NCBI GenBank assembly: GCA_016841745.1
Contig: JAENYO010000002.1
Coordinates: forward strand, 186,001-250,000
Direction: 5' to 3'
Source: Acetomicrobium hydrogeniformans
GTDB lineage: Bacteria > Synergistota > Synergistia > Synergistales > JAFGMB01
DNA length: 64,000 nucleotides
In this document: piece by piece, positions 53,987 through 63,147 of the stretch
Position numbering within the stretch: position 1 is the stretch's first letter
Layout: each line of letters starts with the position of its first letter
Notes under the pieces: generated by a model
The model's database searches: none
What the model saw: only the letters and a program-made list of their open reading frames with translations
Told to the model about the DNA's origin: nothing
Translations under genes and position numbers: made by a program

Positions 53987-55212
53987 TGATGAGCTTTGTC
54001 GAGACATCCAGAATATCCTTTCGTGCGCTGAAGGCTAATAAAACCCGTTCTGCTCTAACCATGCTTGGAATAGTGATAGGAGTTATGGCTGTTATCATTA
54101 TGTTCGCCGTGGGTACTGGTGCTAACAGACAGATAAGCCAGCAGTTCGCGAGCCTTGGTACCAATATCCTGATGGTAAGACCAGGAGCTGACAGGGGACC
54201 TGGCGGAGGTTCAAGAAACACCGTTAATACCCTTGTTGTTGAAGATGCCTATTCCATTACGGAGCATTGCGGTGCCGTAGCCTATGCAGCACCCGTTTAT
54301 GGCGGAAATGCCCAGACCGTTTATGGAAATGCCAATTACCCGGCCAAAGTCACTGGAACAATCCTGGATTATTTTGCCATCCAGGACTGGGAACTGGTCT
54401 CCGGAAGGGCTTTTACAGATCAGGATGTCCGGAGTGCCACTAAGGTCTGTGTGATAGGTCAGACTATTGTGGAAGAACTTTTTGGAGGAGAAGATCCTCT
54501 GGGAAAGATCATTCGTGTTAAAAAAATCCCCATGGTGGTGATCGGAATTCTTGAAGAACTGGGTGACAGTCCAAGGGGAAATGATCAGGATAATGTTGTG
54601 ATTGTTCCCATATCAACGGCTCAGAGGAGGATGTTCAGTCCATCCAGACCCGATACTGTCTCTATGATATCCGTCAAGGCGATAGACGAGACTCATCTCG
54701 ATATTGCCCAGAAACAGATAGAGGATCTTCTTGCTCTTCGCCATAAGATCAGACCAGGACAGGATAACGATTTTTCTGTCAGAAACCTTACCCAGTTCGT
54801 CGAATCCGCTAAAAGTGCAACGGCCGTCATGACCATGCTTCTTACTGCAGTTGCGGGAGTTTCCCTGCTTGTAGGCGGGATAGGGATAATGAACATAATG
54901 CTTGTTTCCGTAACAGAGAGAACGAGAGAAATAGGTATAAGAATGGCTGTTGGTGCAAAGAGTTCGGATATAAGACTTCAGTTTCTTGTCGAGGCCCTGA
55001 CTCTGTCCCTCCTTGGGGGAATGATCGGGATCGTTCTCGGGGTTGGCGGGGCGCAGTTTATCTCGACAGGATTTGGCTGGGCTACCGAAGTATCTCTAAT
55101 GTCTGTTCTTCTATCTTTTGGGTTTTCCGGTTTCGTAGGTATATTTTTCGGTTATTACCCCGCCTACAAGGCTTCCCTTCTGAATCCCATCGAGGCCTTG
55201 AGGTACGAATAG
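53986..55212 (+). CDS. MacB-like ABC permease subunit
   Basis: 408 residues with four membrane helices: one at the N-terminus (ALTMLGIVIGVMAVIIMF), a large periplasmic domain, and three near the end. The C-terminal FGYYPAYKASLLNPIEALRYE is the family signature. It works as a mechanotransmission exporter of peptides, macrolides, lipoproteins or siderophores rather than as a classical channel. Its ATG overlaps the ATPase TAA (TAATG). Confidence 0.95.
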   Translation: MMSFVETSRISFRALKANKTRSALTMLGIVIGVMAVIIMFAVGTGANRQISQQFASLGTNILMVRPGADRGPGGGSRNTVNTLVVEDAYSITEHCGAVAYAAPVYGGNAQTVYGNANYPAKVTGTILDYFAIQDWELVSGRAFTDQDVRSATKVCVIGQTIVEELFGGEDPLGKIIRVKKIPMVVIGILEELGDSPRGNDQDNVVIVPISTAQRRMFSPSRPDTVSMISVKAIDETHLDIAQKQIEDLLALRHKIRPGQDNDFSVRNLTQFVESAKSATAVMTMLLTAVAGVSLLVGGIGIMNIMLVSVTERTREIGIRMAVGAKSSDIRLQFLVEALTLSLLGGMIGIVLGVGGAQFISTGFGWATEVSLMSVLLSFGFSGFVGIFFGYYPAYKASLLNPIEALRYE

Positions 55213-55241
55213 ACCCTTCCTTTGAATTTATCCTTTAACAG

Positions 55242-55282
55242 AAGCAGGGTAAGATCACCGGCAGGTACTCTTACCCTGCTTT
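55242..55282 (+). terminator. Terminator after the TolC-Mac operon
   Basis: AAGCAGGGTAAGA and TCTTACCCTGCTT form a perfect 13-base stem over a 14-base loop, followed by a few T. Confidence 0.85.
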
Positions 55283-55384
55283 ACATTTCTTTACAAGTCT
55301 TGACAGCATCTTTAGATAAAAAAGATATCCTTGTATTCGAGAGAAAAAATGAATTTTGAACCCCCAAAAAAGAGGTGAACCGTT

Positions 55385-56053
55385 ATGAAAATGAAGATGC
55401 TCTTCGTAATACTATTGGGTATAACCTTTGTATTTCCTGTTCTATCTCCCGGTTATGCTGGTCCCAAACAGGGGAAGCCCAAATATGAAACCTGGGAAGA
55501 AAGACGGGAAGACCGCCATGAGGATCGCCTTGAAGAAATTGTCGTCAGAGAAGTGGTAAGGGGATTGGTGAGGGTACTTACAGCACCTGACAGGCCTTAT
55601 GGAGAAAGGGTAATAATCGTAGATAATTCTCAGAAAAAAGTTATTGAAAATAAAGATCGCGTGGTTGTTCTGGTAGCCGATGATGATTTCCAGATCGAAG
55701 TTGACGAAGGGACAGAAGTGGTAAATATAAACAAGGGAACAAAGGTCGAGGTCGAAGAAGGAACCCATATCATCGTAGCAAGAGATGATAGGGAAATAGA
55801 GATAGAAGAGGGAGCAACACTTCTTGTCGTAAGGGACTATCCTGCGATAATACCCAGATCTTCTCCAGTGATGGTTAGAGTTGTAACTGTAAGATCCAGG
55901 CCCGTGGTTTTAAGGCGCCCTGTCAGGTTTATACATGTTTATCGTAATTATGAATGTCGCGACTACCATCGTTACGACAGGGTAGTGATAAGGCCAAAGG
56001 TCAAAATAAAGCATAATAAGGTAAAAGTTAAACATCATAAAATTCATTATTGA
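55385..56053 (+). CDS. Secreted protein with a basic, histidine-rich tail
   Basis: 222 residues of unknown family. A signal peptide (MKMKMLFVILLGITFVFPVLSPGYA) is followed by an Arg/Glu-rich segment (residues 35-55, many alternate charges), a repetitive acidic middle with the recurring pattern EVEEGTHIIVARDD, and a strongly basic end of Lys, His and Arg (last 35 residues). The acidic repeats look like short beta strands. It may bind metal, nucleic acid or the cell envelope. It has its own ribosome site (AGAGGTG) and follows the Mac operon terminator. Confidence 0.85.
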   Translation: MKMKMLFVILLGITFVFPVLSPGYAGPKQGKPKYETWEERREDRHEDRLEEIVVREVVRGLVRVLTAPDRPYGERVIIVDNSQKKVIENKDRVVVLVADDDFQIEVDEGTEVVNINKGTKVEVEEGTHIIVARDDREIEIEEGATLLVVRDYPAIIPRSSPVMVRVVTVRSRPVVLRRPVRFIHVYRNYECRDYHRYDRVVIRPKVKIKHNKVKVKHHKIHY

Positions 56054-56227
56054 TCCGAAGTATGATCATAATTATGGCGCTGAAGATATTATGTCAACTT
56101 TTTAATGTTCCTTGATTCAATCTTCAGATTAAAACCGGGAATATTAATTCATCCCTGAAAGATGCTGGTCATGTAATTTCAAAATCAGGAAAAATCTTTC
56201 TTCTCTCATTTCACCATTTTCTCATGA

Positions 56228-56258
56228 AGAAGGGGACCTTTTGAAAGGTCCCCTTCTT
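56228..56258. terminator. Bidirectional terminator
   Basis: AGAAGGGGACCTT and AAGGTCCCCTTCT form a 13-base stem over a few bases with T-rich ends. It lies between the secreted protein gene (plus) and the HMG-CoA-lyase-like gene (minus). Confidence 0.9.
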
Positions 56259-56292
56259 CTGCTTCCTGTTTTTTATTCATTGTATTAAGTAT

Positions 56293-57222
56293 CTAGCCCT
56301 GGCAGCAGGAACTATCTTTCCTGCCAATGCTGCTCGCGGCGAGATGGCTCATCACATGAAGACCGTAGGACTCCATATTCCTTGCAGCAGATATTGTTTT
56401 AAGAAGGTCTACCCCGGTATTAACTCCCATCCTCTCCAGACAGTTCACCAGATCTTCGGTAGCAGCATTTCCTGCTGCACCGGGAGCAAATGGGCATCCT
56501 CCAAGTCCGCCGGCAGCGGAATCGAAACAGTTAAATCCAAGATGTAAGGCTGCCATTGTGTTTACCATGGCCATTCCATGGGTATCATGAAGATGGAGGT
56601 AGAAAGGATAATCACCATACTTTCCCCTGACCATCGAAAGAGTTCTTGTAACCTCAAATGGATCAGCGGTCCCTATAGTGTCAGCGAGGGTAACTCCCTG
56701 GACCCCTATCTCGAATATGGCATCAAGTACCTTGATGACGACTTCCGGATCAACGGCTCCGTCAAAGGGACATTCAAAGGCTGTAGCCACGGAAACGCAG
56801 AGTTTTGTATCTCCCTTTATTGCTGCAACCCTTCTGAGCTCCTCCAGTGATTTTTCCACGGTCCTACGGGTATTTGCCTTGTTGTGGGCCTCACTTGCTG
56901 AAAGTACGAAGTTGATCCAGTCAGGGTCAGTCTTAAGGGCATTTTCGGCTCCCCTGAGGTTCGGTATAAGTACAACTGATTCTACCTTGCCCTTCCATTT
57001 TTTATTGAACTCTTGCATTACTTCAGCTGCATCGGCCATCTGTGGAATGGCTTTGGGGCTCACAAAGGAAGTGACTTCCATTATGGATACTCCTGTTTCC
57101 GCAAGGGTATCTATGAATTTCACCTTATCTTCTGTAGGAATAAATTCTTTTACACTCTGGAATCCGTCCCTGGGGCACACCTCACGGATAGTTACTGAGC
57201 GAGGGATCTTCATGTCCATCAT
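56293..57222 (-). CDS. Hydroxymethylglutaryl-CoA lyase family protein
   Basis: 309 residues. REVCPRDGFQS at the start, the metal motif HLHDTHGMA near 215 and the cysteine signature GGCPFAPGAAGNAATED near 245 are those of HMG-CoA lyase. It splits a 3-hydroxy-3-methylglutaryl-CoA-like thioester into acetyl-CoA and an acid. Its start overlaps the CoA-transferase stop (TGATG), so the transferase probably makes its substrate. Citramalyl-CoA or related compounds are alternatives. Confidence 0.92.
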   Translation of the reverse strand: MMDMKIPRSVTIREVCPRDGFQSVKEFIPTEDKVKFIDTLAETGVSIMEVTSFVSPKAIPQMADAAEVMQEFNKKWKGKVESVVLIPNLRGAENALKTDPDWINFVLSASEAHNKANTRRTVEKSLEELRRVAAIKGDTKLCVSVATAFECPFDGAVDPEVVIKVLDAIFEIGVQGVTLADTIGTADPFEVTRTLSMVRGKYGDYPFYLHLHDTHGMAMVNTMAALHLGFNCFDSAAGGLGGCPFAPGAAGNAATEDLVNCLERMGVNTGVDLLKTISAARNMESYGLHVMSHLAASSIGRKDSSCCQG

Positions 57223-58418
57223 CAGAGAACTCCTTCCCCTTCAAGTTCTTTGACCTTTTCCTCATCCAGGCCAAGAAGTTCTCCAAGTATATTGGCATTA
57301 TGCTGTCCAAGGAGAGGGGCTGGAGTCCTGAGTGAAGCAGGGGTACCGGAAAGCTTGATGTGGCTTCCGGTTACGGTGAGGTCTCCGGCGACAGGATGGT
57401 GAGTCTTGACGAACATTTCCCTGGCTTCGGCTATATGAGGATCTTTTACGATCTTATCGATGGTCATTATTGGAGCACAGGGCACCCCCGCTTCATTTAC
57501 AAGGTCAAGGACTTCCTGCACGGTACGTTTCATGGTCCATTCTTCAATAATGGTTTTGAGTTCTTCGTGTCTTTCTATTCGGTCCTGAACTTTGATGTAT
57601 TCCGGGGCTTCTGCAAGCTCTGGTTTCCCCATTGCTATGCAAAAATTCTGCCACAATTTGTCGTTTCCTGCCCCAATTACAAGACTGCCATCCGAAGCCT
57701 TGAAGGAATCGTAGGGATAGGTGGACTCGTAACGGTTGCCTATTCTCTGGGGAACCCTTCCTTCAACAAGGTAGATCATGTTGATGATCTCAAGGCTGGC
57801 GACAGCGGAGTCTACAAGGGCCACATCCACCTTCTGTCCCATACCGCTAAGATTTCTTGAATTTACAGCTGCAAGTATGCCTATGGCGCAGGAAAGTCCA
57901 GCCAGAATGTCTCCCATTGCCGTTCCGGTACGGGTCGGTTCTCCGCCCGGCCACCCGGTAGTGCTCATAAGTCCGCTCATAGCCTGGGCGATAATGTCAT
58001 AGCCGGGCCTCATCTTATATGGGCCAGTATGCCCGAATCCTGAAATTGCGGCATAAATGATGCCGGGATTTACTTTTTTCAGATCCTCATAACCGATACC
58101 CAGTTTTTCCATTGTTCCAGGACGGAAATTTTCTGTCACGATATCTGCTTTCTTTACCATTTCCAGGAAGAGTTCTTTGCCCCTTGGATCTTTAAGATTC
58201 AGGGTCATTCCTCTTTTATTTCTATTGAGGTTCATGTAGTAGGCACTTTCACCATTTTGGAAGGGGCCCATAGCCCGGGTATCATCACCTTTGCCAGCCT
58301 GTTCGATCTTGATAACATCGGCACCCATATCAGCAAGCATCATAGTGCAGAAGGGACCTGCCAATACTCTTGTGAGATCCAGTACCTTAAGATTTGTTAG
58401 TGCACCTTTTACCGCCAT
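57222..58418 (-). CDS. CaiB/BaiF family CoA transferase
   Basis: 398 residues, family III CoA transferase. It starts NLKVLDLTRVLAGPFCTMMLADMGADV and shows KIEQAGKGDDTR and the catalytic-type region NLNRNKRGMTLNLKD. It moves CoA from a donor such as succinyl-CoA to an organic acid. ATG 58418 is chosen because GGAG precedes it and an in-frame GTG upstream has no proper ribosome site. It works with the lyase downstream. The acid is unknown. Confidence 0.92.
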   Translation of the reverse strand: MAVKGALTNLKVLDLTRVLAGPFCTMMLADMGADVIKIEQAGKGDDTRAMGPFQNGESAYYMNLNRNKRGMTLNLKDPRGKELFLEMVKKADIVTENFRPGTMEKLGIGYEDLKKVNPGIIYAAISGFGHTGPYKMRPGYDIIAQAMSGLMSTTGWPGGEPTRTGTAMGDILAGLSCAIGILAAVNSRNLSGMGQKVDVALVDSAVASLEIINMIYLVEGRVPQRIGNRYESTYPYDSFKASDGSLVIGAGNDKLWQNFCIAMGKPELAEAPEYIKVQDRIERHEELKTIIEEWTMKRTVQEVLDLVNEAGVPCAPIMTIDKIVKDPHIAEAREMFVKTHHPVAGDLTVTGSHIKLSGTPASLRTPAPLLGQHNANILGELLGLDEEKVKELEGEGVL

Positions 58419-58532
58419 AAATCTCCACACCCTTTCATGTAATTGTTACGATGTTGAAGCTTCATCTAAAAGATAACCGGAAAGTTTTTTAAGCCTCCGG
58501 AATAGTATTGATCAACCCTGTCTGCACTCTGT

Positions 58533-59219
58533 TTATGAAGATGTTGATTCTTTGCCCTTCCCACCCCTTATGACAAAATAACTGTAATGTCGTTCTGAGT
58601 GAAGCTTCTCCAGGTTTCCATCTTCCAGGCAGTCCAGGATGTTGTAATGAAGCCTTACTGTTTCGGTCAGTTCTTCCAGTTTCTCCAAGTGCCGGATAAG
58701 AACGAACTGCATCTGGCAGTAAACACTGGAAAGTATTTTTGTTGTCCATTCTCTCCCTGAAAGTTCAGCGAGTGATTTGTGAAATTCCAGGTCTTTTTCA
58801 CTGAAGTCTACTATTTTCGAATCCCTGTCTCTGTCGCTTTGGCATATTGCCATAAGTTCGTCCAGCATGGGTTCGAAACGTTCTCTCGCTGCGGATGAGA
58901 AGAGTTTTTTTTCGACGATGCGAGAGAAAACGGAGTTTTCGAGAGTTATTCGGAGTTCATATAATTCCTCTATTTCAAGGGGAGTGAATTCCCTTATCTG
59001 GACACCCTTTCGAGGTATGGTTTTTAAAAGCCCGAATGATTCGAGATGTTTAAGGGCTTCTCTCACGGGAGCCCTGCTTATGTTAAGATTTTTGGCAAGC
59101 TCTCCTTCCCGAAGGAAGTCGCCTTCCTTGAATTTAGTAGAAAGCATAAGCTGATGTTTCAGGTAATCGGTAACCTTGCTGGTGATGGTCTGATATTCGG
59201 GAAAGGTATTTTCTGTCAT
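58533..59219 (-). CDS. GntR family regulator with FCD domain
   Basis: 228 residues. The winged helix (ELAKNLNISRAPVREALKHL, with RKGVQIREFT as the wing) is followed by a helical FCD domain. It lies upstream of the CoA transferase and lyase genes on the same strand, 114 bases away, and is preceded by a GTCGAC palindrome. It probably represses itself and those genes. The inducer may be the acid that is made into a CoA ester. Confidence 0.93.
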   Translation of the reverse strand: MTENTFPEYQTITSKVTDYLKHQLMLSTKFKEGDFLREGELAKNLNISRAPVREALKHLESFGLLKTIPRKGVQIREFTPLEIEELYELRITLENSVFSRIVEKKLFSSAARERFEPMLDELMAICQSDRDRDSKIVDFSEKDLEFHKSLAELSGREWTTKILSSVYCQMQFVLIRHLEKLEELTETVRLHYNILDCLEDGNLEKLHSERHYSYFVIRGGKGKESTSS

Positions 59220-59255
59220 TATAAGATCCCCCAGGGAGTTTTAGTCGCCAGTATG

Positions 59256-59272
59256 TAGTCGACCGTCGACTA
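59256..59272. promoter_or_regulatory. GntR operator upstream of the FCD regulator
   Basis: TAGTCGAC and GTCGACTA are perfect eight-base arms around one base, about 37 bases before the gntR start on the minus strand. A half copy TTAGTCG lies at 59241-59247. GTCGAC-type palindromes are common among FCD regulators. Confidence 0.7.
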
Positions 59273-59781
59273 AAATTATATATCTATATTCCTTAATGTC
59301 AATGAAGGAGGACTGGAATATTTCTGGATAATTTCTTCCGAAAATGATGATACTTAAAAGGGAATCTTTGAAAATATCTTCAGATCATTTTTCAGGATAT
59401 GCTGTAGTACCTGGACATAAGAATAAAGATCAAAAGGGTGAAGAGGCCAGGAACAGGAAGAATGGGAAGGTTGGCTGTTAAACCTGTATAACAGAATCCT
59501 TCCGGATACTTCATAAAACCGGATAATGAGCAAGGCAGTTACCAGAGAAATTCAGAAATAGTTCAGACAAGTCAGAAACAAATTTTTTCTTTAATTTCCC
59601 AATGAAAAAAGATAATGTCGAGTGTATACTGGATTGTTTCCCCATACTGGTTCAGTCAGTTTCATTTTTCAGTAAAAGGATACACCATGATTTATTGATC
59701 TTCGCGTCTAAAGTTTCTCGATTCTTCGAAGAGCTCGTAATTTTTATATACATTTCTATTTCCATTACAGGAGGAATAATC
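59273..59781. other. Long intergenic region with a nested hairpin
   Basis: About 500 bases without a gene I can recognise. At 59465-59503 two inverted repeats are nested (GGAAGG/CCTTCC outside, CTGTTA/TAACAG inside), so the transcript could fold there. The right end carries the ribosome site GGAGG of the broken phosphatase gene, which begins with TTG 59782. Confidence 0.4.
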
Positions 59782-60603
59782 TTGAAAAAGATTTTATCGG
59801 AAAGAATGGTTATCCTGCTTTTTGCTTTTATGCTGTTTACAGTGATCTCCGGTCCCGCGCTTGCAGGGGAATATTCAGTAAAGGATCTGAATGAACAGCT
59901 CGTAATGAGTACTCTCTGGTGCCAGCGCTCGGCCGAAATGAGAGCTATTTCATACCAGACCTTCAATATGGCGAAGATGGTTTTCGATCTTGATATGCAG
60001 AAAGGGCCCTCTTCAAAGCCTCGTGCCGTAGTGATGGATGTCGACGAAACACTTCTTGACAACAGTCCCTATGAGGCTGGAGTTATAGGCAAGGATTACG
60101 GTTATCCCAGGGGATGGGATGAATGGGTCTATTCAGCCCGGGCAGAAGCCCGTCCAGGAGCAGTTGAATTTCTTCGCTATGTCCGGGAGAAGGGAGGAGA
60201 TGTCTATTATCTCTCTAACAGGAAGGCTGAATTCCGCCATGCCACCGTCAGTAATCTCAGGAGGCTTGGCTTCCCACAGGTTGATGACGATCACCTGTTT
60301 CTCAGAAGTATTACTTATGACAAGATCCCCAGAAAGAAAAGGATATCTTCAGATCATAATATAGTAGTCATGATAGGGGATAACATTAACGATTTTGACG
60401 ATATTTTCAGGGATAAGGAAATGAATGCCAGAATGGCCGCTGTTGATCTGATGAAGGATCATTTTGGCACAAAGTTCATCGTCCTGCCCAATCCCATTTA
60501 AAGTGACTGGGAAGGGTCTGCCTATAATTACAACTGGGATCTGGATGTTAAGGAAAAGAGCGAGGTCAGGAAGAAAGCTCTTATAACCTGGGATCTTCCA
60601 TAA
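59782..60603 (+). pseudogene. Class-C acid phosphatase (lipoprotein e(P4) type), truncated by a nonsense codon
   Basis: Signal peptide, then the HAD motif VMDVDETLLDNSPYEAG and the later GDNINDFDD, as in the intact relative at 62151. The start is TTG behind AGGAGG. At 60499-60501 the frame has TAA right after LPNPI, where the relative has TAT (Tyr) in PNPMYGDWEG. The same frame continues as SDWEGSAYNYNW and ends at TAA 60601-60603, which matches the relative to its own end. So 34 C-terminal residues are lost. All HAD motifs lie before the stop. Residual activity is possible. Confidence 0.85.
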
Positions 60604-60642
60604 GTGGTTTTTATGCCGATCAGATGTACCAGAAAGTAGTCT

Positions 60643-60759
60643 CATATTCCTCCTCCCTCTGACAGGCATGTGCCAGAGGCTATACTGGATGAAGTGGATC
60701 TTCTCAGGAAGGATATCATTTCCGCTAAGTTGAAGGTTCCCTCGAATAAGCTGGAATAG
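60643..60759 (+). pseudogene. Remnant of the 3' end of a BMP-family binding-protein gene
   Basis: About 30 codons ending in TAG read VPEAILDEVDLLRKDIISAK and then LKVPSN, the form of the C-terminal helix and tail of BMP/Med (PnrA-like) proteins. No start or N-terminal part is present. The fragment follows the broken phosphatase, exactly where the intact copy downstream is followed by a BMP gene. I see it as the leftover of a deleted duplicate. The complete protein tail of the intact copy is outside the window, so the match is unproven. Confidence 0.55.
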
Positions 60760-60818
60760 GAAGATTTTTTTTGAAACATGAAATAGCAGGGCAACTTAAT
60801 GGTCGGGACAGTTCAGGA

Positions 60819-61964
60819 TTATTCGGGCTGTCCCCCTTTCAGAATTCTTCCGATCCACCAGGCACCGATAAGAGCAGTCAGGGGAACCGTCAGAAGCAAT
60901 CCGGCGGTACCAGCAAGTCCTCTTACGAGTTCAGCAGATATGAGGGGATCGTTCAGAACGCTCCATACAATCGGTACATGGTAAGAAATTAAAAGGGAAA
61001 TGACCAGGGAACTTCCAAAATAGGCCAGTATCAGGGTGTTTATCATGCTTCCAAGGATATCCTGGCCAACGCTGAGTCCAGCCTGTAAAAGCCTTAGAGC
61101 GGATATTTCAGGATCGTAGTCGTACATTTCAGCCATGGTTGAAGTTATCGATATGGATACGTCGAGAACAGCACCTATGGCTCCTATTATCACCGAGGCA
61201 AGAAGGATGCCTTTCATTGAAAGGTCAGGAAGAATACTTGCCAGCAATGTTCCTCCTTCAACTTCTATTCCCGTAAGCTGCCATAAGTATATGGACATCC
61301 ATCCAAGAAGGGAAGCCGCTGCCGCTCCGCCTACGGCTCCCAAAAAGGCTATAGGCCAGTATTGCCTCTTCTTGAGAACCAGGGCGACGGTTAGAGCAGA
61401 TATTACCGAAACGGAACAAATAGATATCACAAGGGGCGAATACCCTCCAAGCATCATTGGAATGGCCCATTTAACCAGGAGTACCAATGAAAGCACAAGG
61501 CCAAGGATAGCCCTCGTGCCGTCTACTCCGCTGAGAGTGCATATAGCCAGGGCCAGGGTTATGATGAAAGCGCATACCAGGGGAAAACGGAACCTGTCGC
61601 TGACAGAGAAGAAACTACTTCCGTCATCGAAGTGGTCAACGGCCAGGATATATTTTCCCCCCTTGACGAATTTCAATTGGCTGTTTGCCAGATGCTCCAC
61701 AGTAACAGGAAAAGTCTCCCCTTTTTTCTCACCGGTTAGAAAGGAGACTACCAGTTTATACTGGACTGTTTCCCAGCCGAGTTCATCTGGTTCCTCCTCC
61801 GCTGGTTTTTCTATTTTTTCATAGCCCTGAAGGGTTACCAGCCAGCTGTCTTCATAATCCCAGGTAGAGATGACCCATTTCTCTGCCAGCTTTGCCGAAA
61901 TAAAACCTGCCGACAGTAACAGGAAGAGAAGTATTAGTGCTCTTGATTTTCTATTTGTCTTCAT
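60819..61964 (-). CDS. YibE/F-like membrane protein
   Basis: About 381 residues. One N-terminal helix (ALILLFLLLSAGFISAKLAEKW), an outer domain of about 100 residues, then some seven or eight membrane helices with GAVLDVSISITSTMAEMYDYD and SVGQDILGSMINTLILAYFGSS, the conserved YibE/F stretches. The function of this family is not known. ATG 61964 has a poor ribosome site, and an in-frame TTG at 62042 is no better. It stands between the two copies of the phosphatase module and points against them. Confidence 0.88.
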   Translation of the reverse strand: MKTNRKSRALILLFLLLSAGFISAKLAEKWVISTWDYEDSWLVTLQGYEKIEKPAEEEPDELGWETVQYKLVVSFLTGEKKGETFPVTVEHLANSQLKFVKGGKYILAVDHFDDGSSFFSVSDRFRFPLVCAFIITLALAICTLSGVDGTRAILGLVLSLVLLVKWAIPMMLGGYSPLVISICSVSVISALTVALVLKKRQYWPIAFLGAVGGAAAASLLGWMSIYLWQLTGIEVEGGTLLASILPDLSMKGILLASVIIGAIGAVLDVSISITSTMAEMYDYDPEISALRLLQAGLSVGQDILGSMINTLILAYFGSSLVISLLISYHVPIVWSVLNDPLISAELVRGLAGTAGLLLTVPLTALIGAWWIGRILKGGQPE

Positions 61965-62150
61965 AGATGAAGCACCCGCCTTTTCAGATACTTTCAATAA
62001 TCCAGAATAAAATTTTAGCAGACGTTTCCATTTCTGTGACAAATGGTTACAATATAGTATATCGAGTTAACTGTTTAAAGTCATTCGATAGTCTGGCGAA
62101 GTTTCACATTCGAGAGGTAAAGAACTATCCATATTATAGGGGGGATAATC

Positions 62151-62975
62151 TTGAAGAAAAGAATTTTATTGAAAAGACCGGGTGTTCTGGTTTGCGCGGT
62201 TATGCTGCTTACACTGATATCTACACCTGTCCTGGCGCAGGAATATACCGCAAAGGACCTGAACGAACAGTTGGTGATGGGTACTCTATGGTACCAGCGC
62301 TCAGCGGAGATGAGGGCTCTGTCATACCAGGCCTTTAACATGGCCAGGTTGGTTTTCGATCTTGATCTGCAGAAGGGGCCGTCTTCAAAAACCAGGGCTG
62401 TGGCGGTTGACATTGACGAAACCGTTCTTGACAATAGTCCCTACGAGGCAGGTCTGGTGGGGATGGATTACGGATATCCCAAAGGCTGGGATCAATGGAT
62501 CTATGCGGCCCGGGCAGAAGCACTTCCAGGAGCAGTTGAATTTCTTCGCTATGTCCGGGAAAAGGGAGGAGATGTATATTACATCTCCAACAGGAAGGAC
62601 AAATTTCACGATGCCACCGTCAGAAACCTCAAGAAGCTTGGTTTCCCCCAGGTTGATGAGGATCACCTTCTCCTTAGAACATCTACATCTGACAAGGCTC
62701 CCAGGAGGAACAGGGTTACCTCGAATCACAACATAATCATACTTATGGGTGATAACCTTAACGATTTTGACAACATTTTCAGGGGAAAGGCCATGAATGT
62801 CAGAATGGCAGCGGTAGAGCTGATGAAAGAACACTTCGGATCGAAATTCATAGTCCTTCCCAATCCCATGTATGGTGACTGGGAAGGTGCAGCCTATAGT
62901 TACAACTGGGGACTTAACGATAAGGAAAAGAGCGATACCAGGAAAAAAGCTCTTATAACCTGGAACCTGCCATAA
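62151..62975 (+). CDS. Class-C acid phosphatase, lipoprotein e(P4) family, intact copy
   Basis: 274 residues. A signal peptide (MKKRILLKRPGVLVCAVMLLTLISTPVLA, no lipobox cysteine seen) is followed by the HAD nucleophile motif AVDIDETVLDNSPYEAG, SNRKDKF and GDNLNDFDN. It would dephosphorylate nucleotides or other phosphates outside the membrane. The start is TTG behind GGGGGG. The BMP-type binding protein encoded next could take up the resulting nucleoside, which makes a sensible salvage pair. Confidence 0.94.
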   Translation: MKKRILLKRPGVLVCAVMLLTLISTPVLAQEYTAKDLNEQLVMGTLWYQRSAEMRALSYQAFNMARLVFDLDLQKGPSSKTRAVAVDIDETVLDNSPYEAGLVGMDYGYPKGWDQWIYAARAEALPGAVEFLRYVREKGGDVYYISNRKDKFHDATVRNLKKLGFPQVDEDHLLLRTSTSDKAPRRNRVTSNHNIIILMGDNLNDFDNIFRGKAMNVRMAAVELMKEHFGSKFIVLPNPMYGDWEGAAYSYNWGLNDKEKSDTRKKALITWNLP

Positions 62976-62985
62976 TGTTTTTCAT

Positions 62986-63014
62986 CAGGGCCGAAGGAAC
63001 TTCCTTCGGCCCTG
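62986..63014 (+). terminator. Hairpin between phosphatase and BMP genes
   Basis: CAGGGCCGAAGGA and TCCTTCGGCCCTG form a perfect 13-base stem over three bases, just after the phosphatase stop. A T tract is missing, so the hairpin may instead stabilise the message or partly stop transcription. Confidence 0.6.
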
Positions 63015-63147
63015 CCTATCTCTCGCTTCAATTGATCCCTATGGATTAAACAATAAGAGTGAACTTTATTTGAGTAAATGTTATGATTAATTCAAGTAGA
63101 TAATTACAGAACTGATTTATACCTTTAGAAAGAAGGAGGTTTTTCAG

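Noticed and set aside
60805-60834. Inverted repeat GGGACAG/CTGTCCC as terminator of the YibE/F-like gene
   Set aside because: It overlaps the stop codon and end of the gene and has no T tract. It is kept only as a possible weak structure.
61135-61824. Open frame of 229 codons opposite the YibE/F-like gene
   Set aside because: The minus strand frame has clear membrane helices and family motifs. This one is its shadow.
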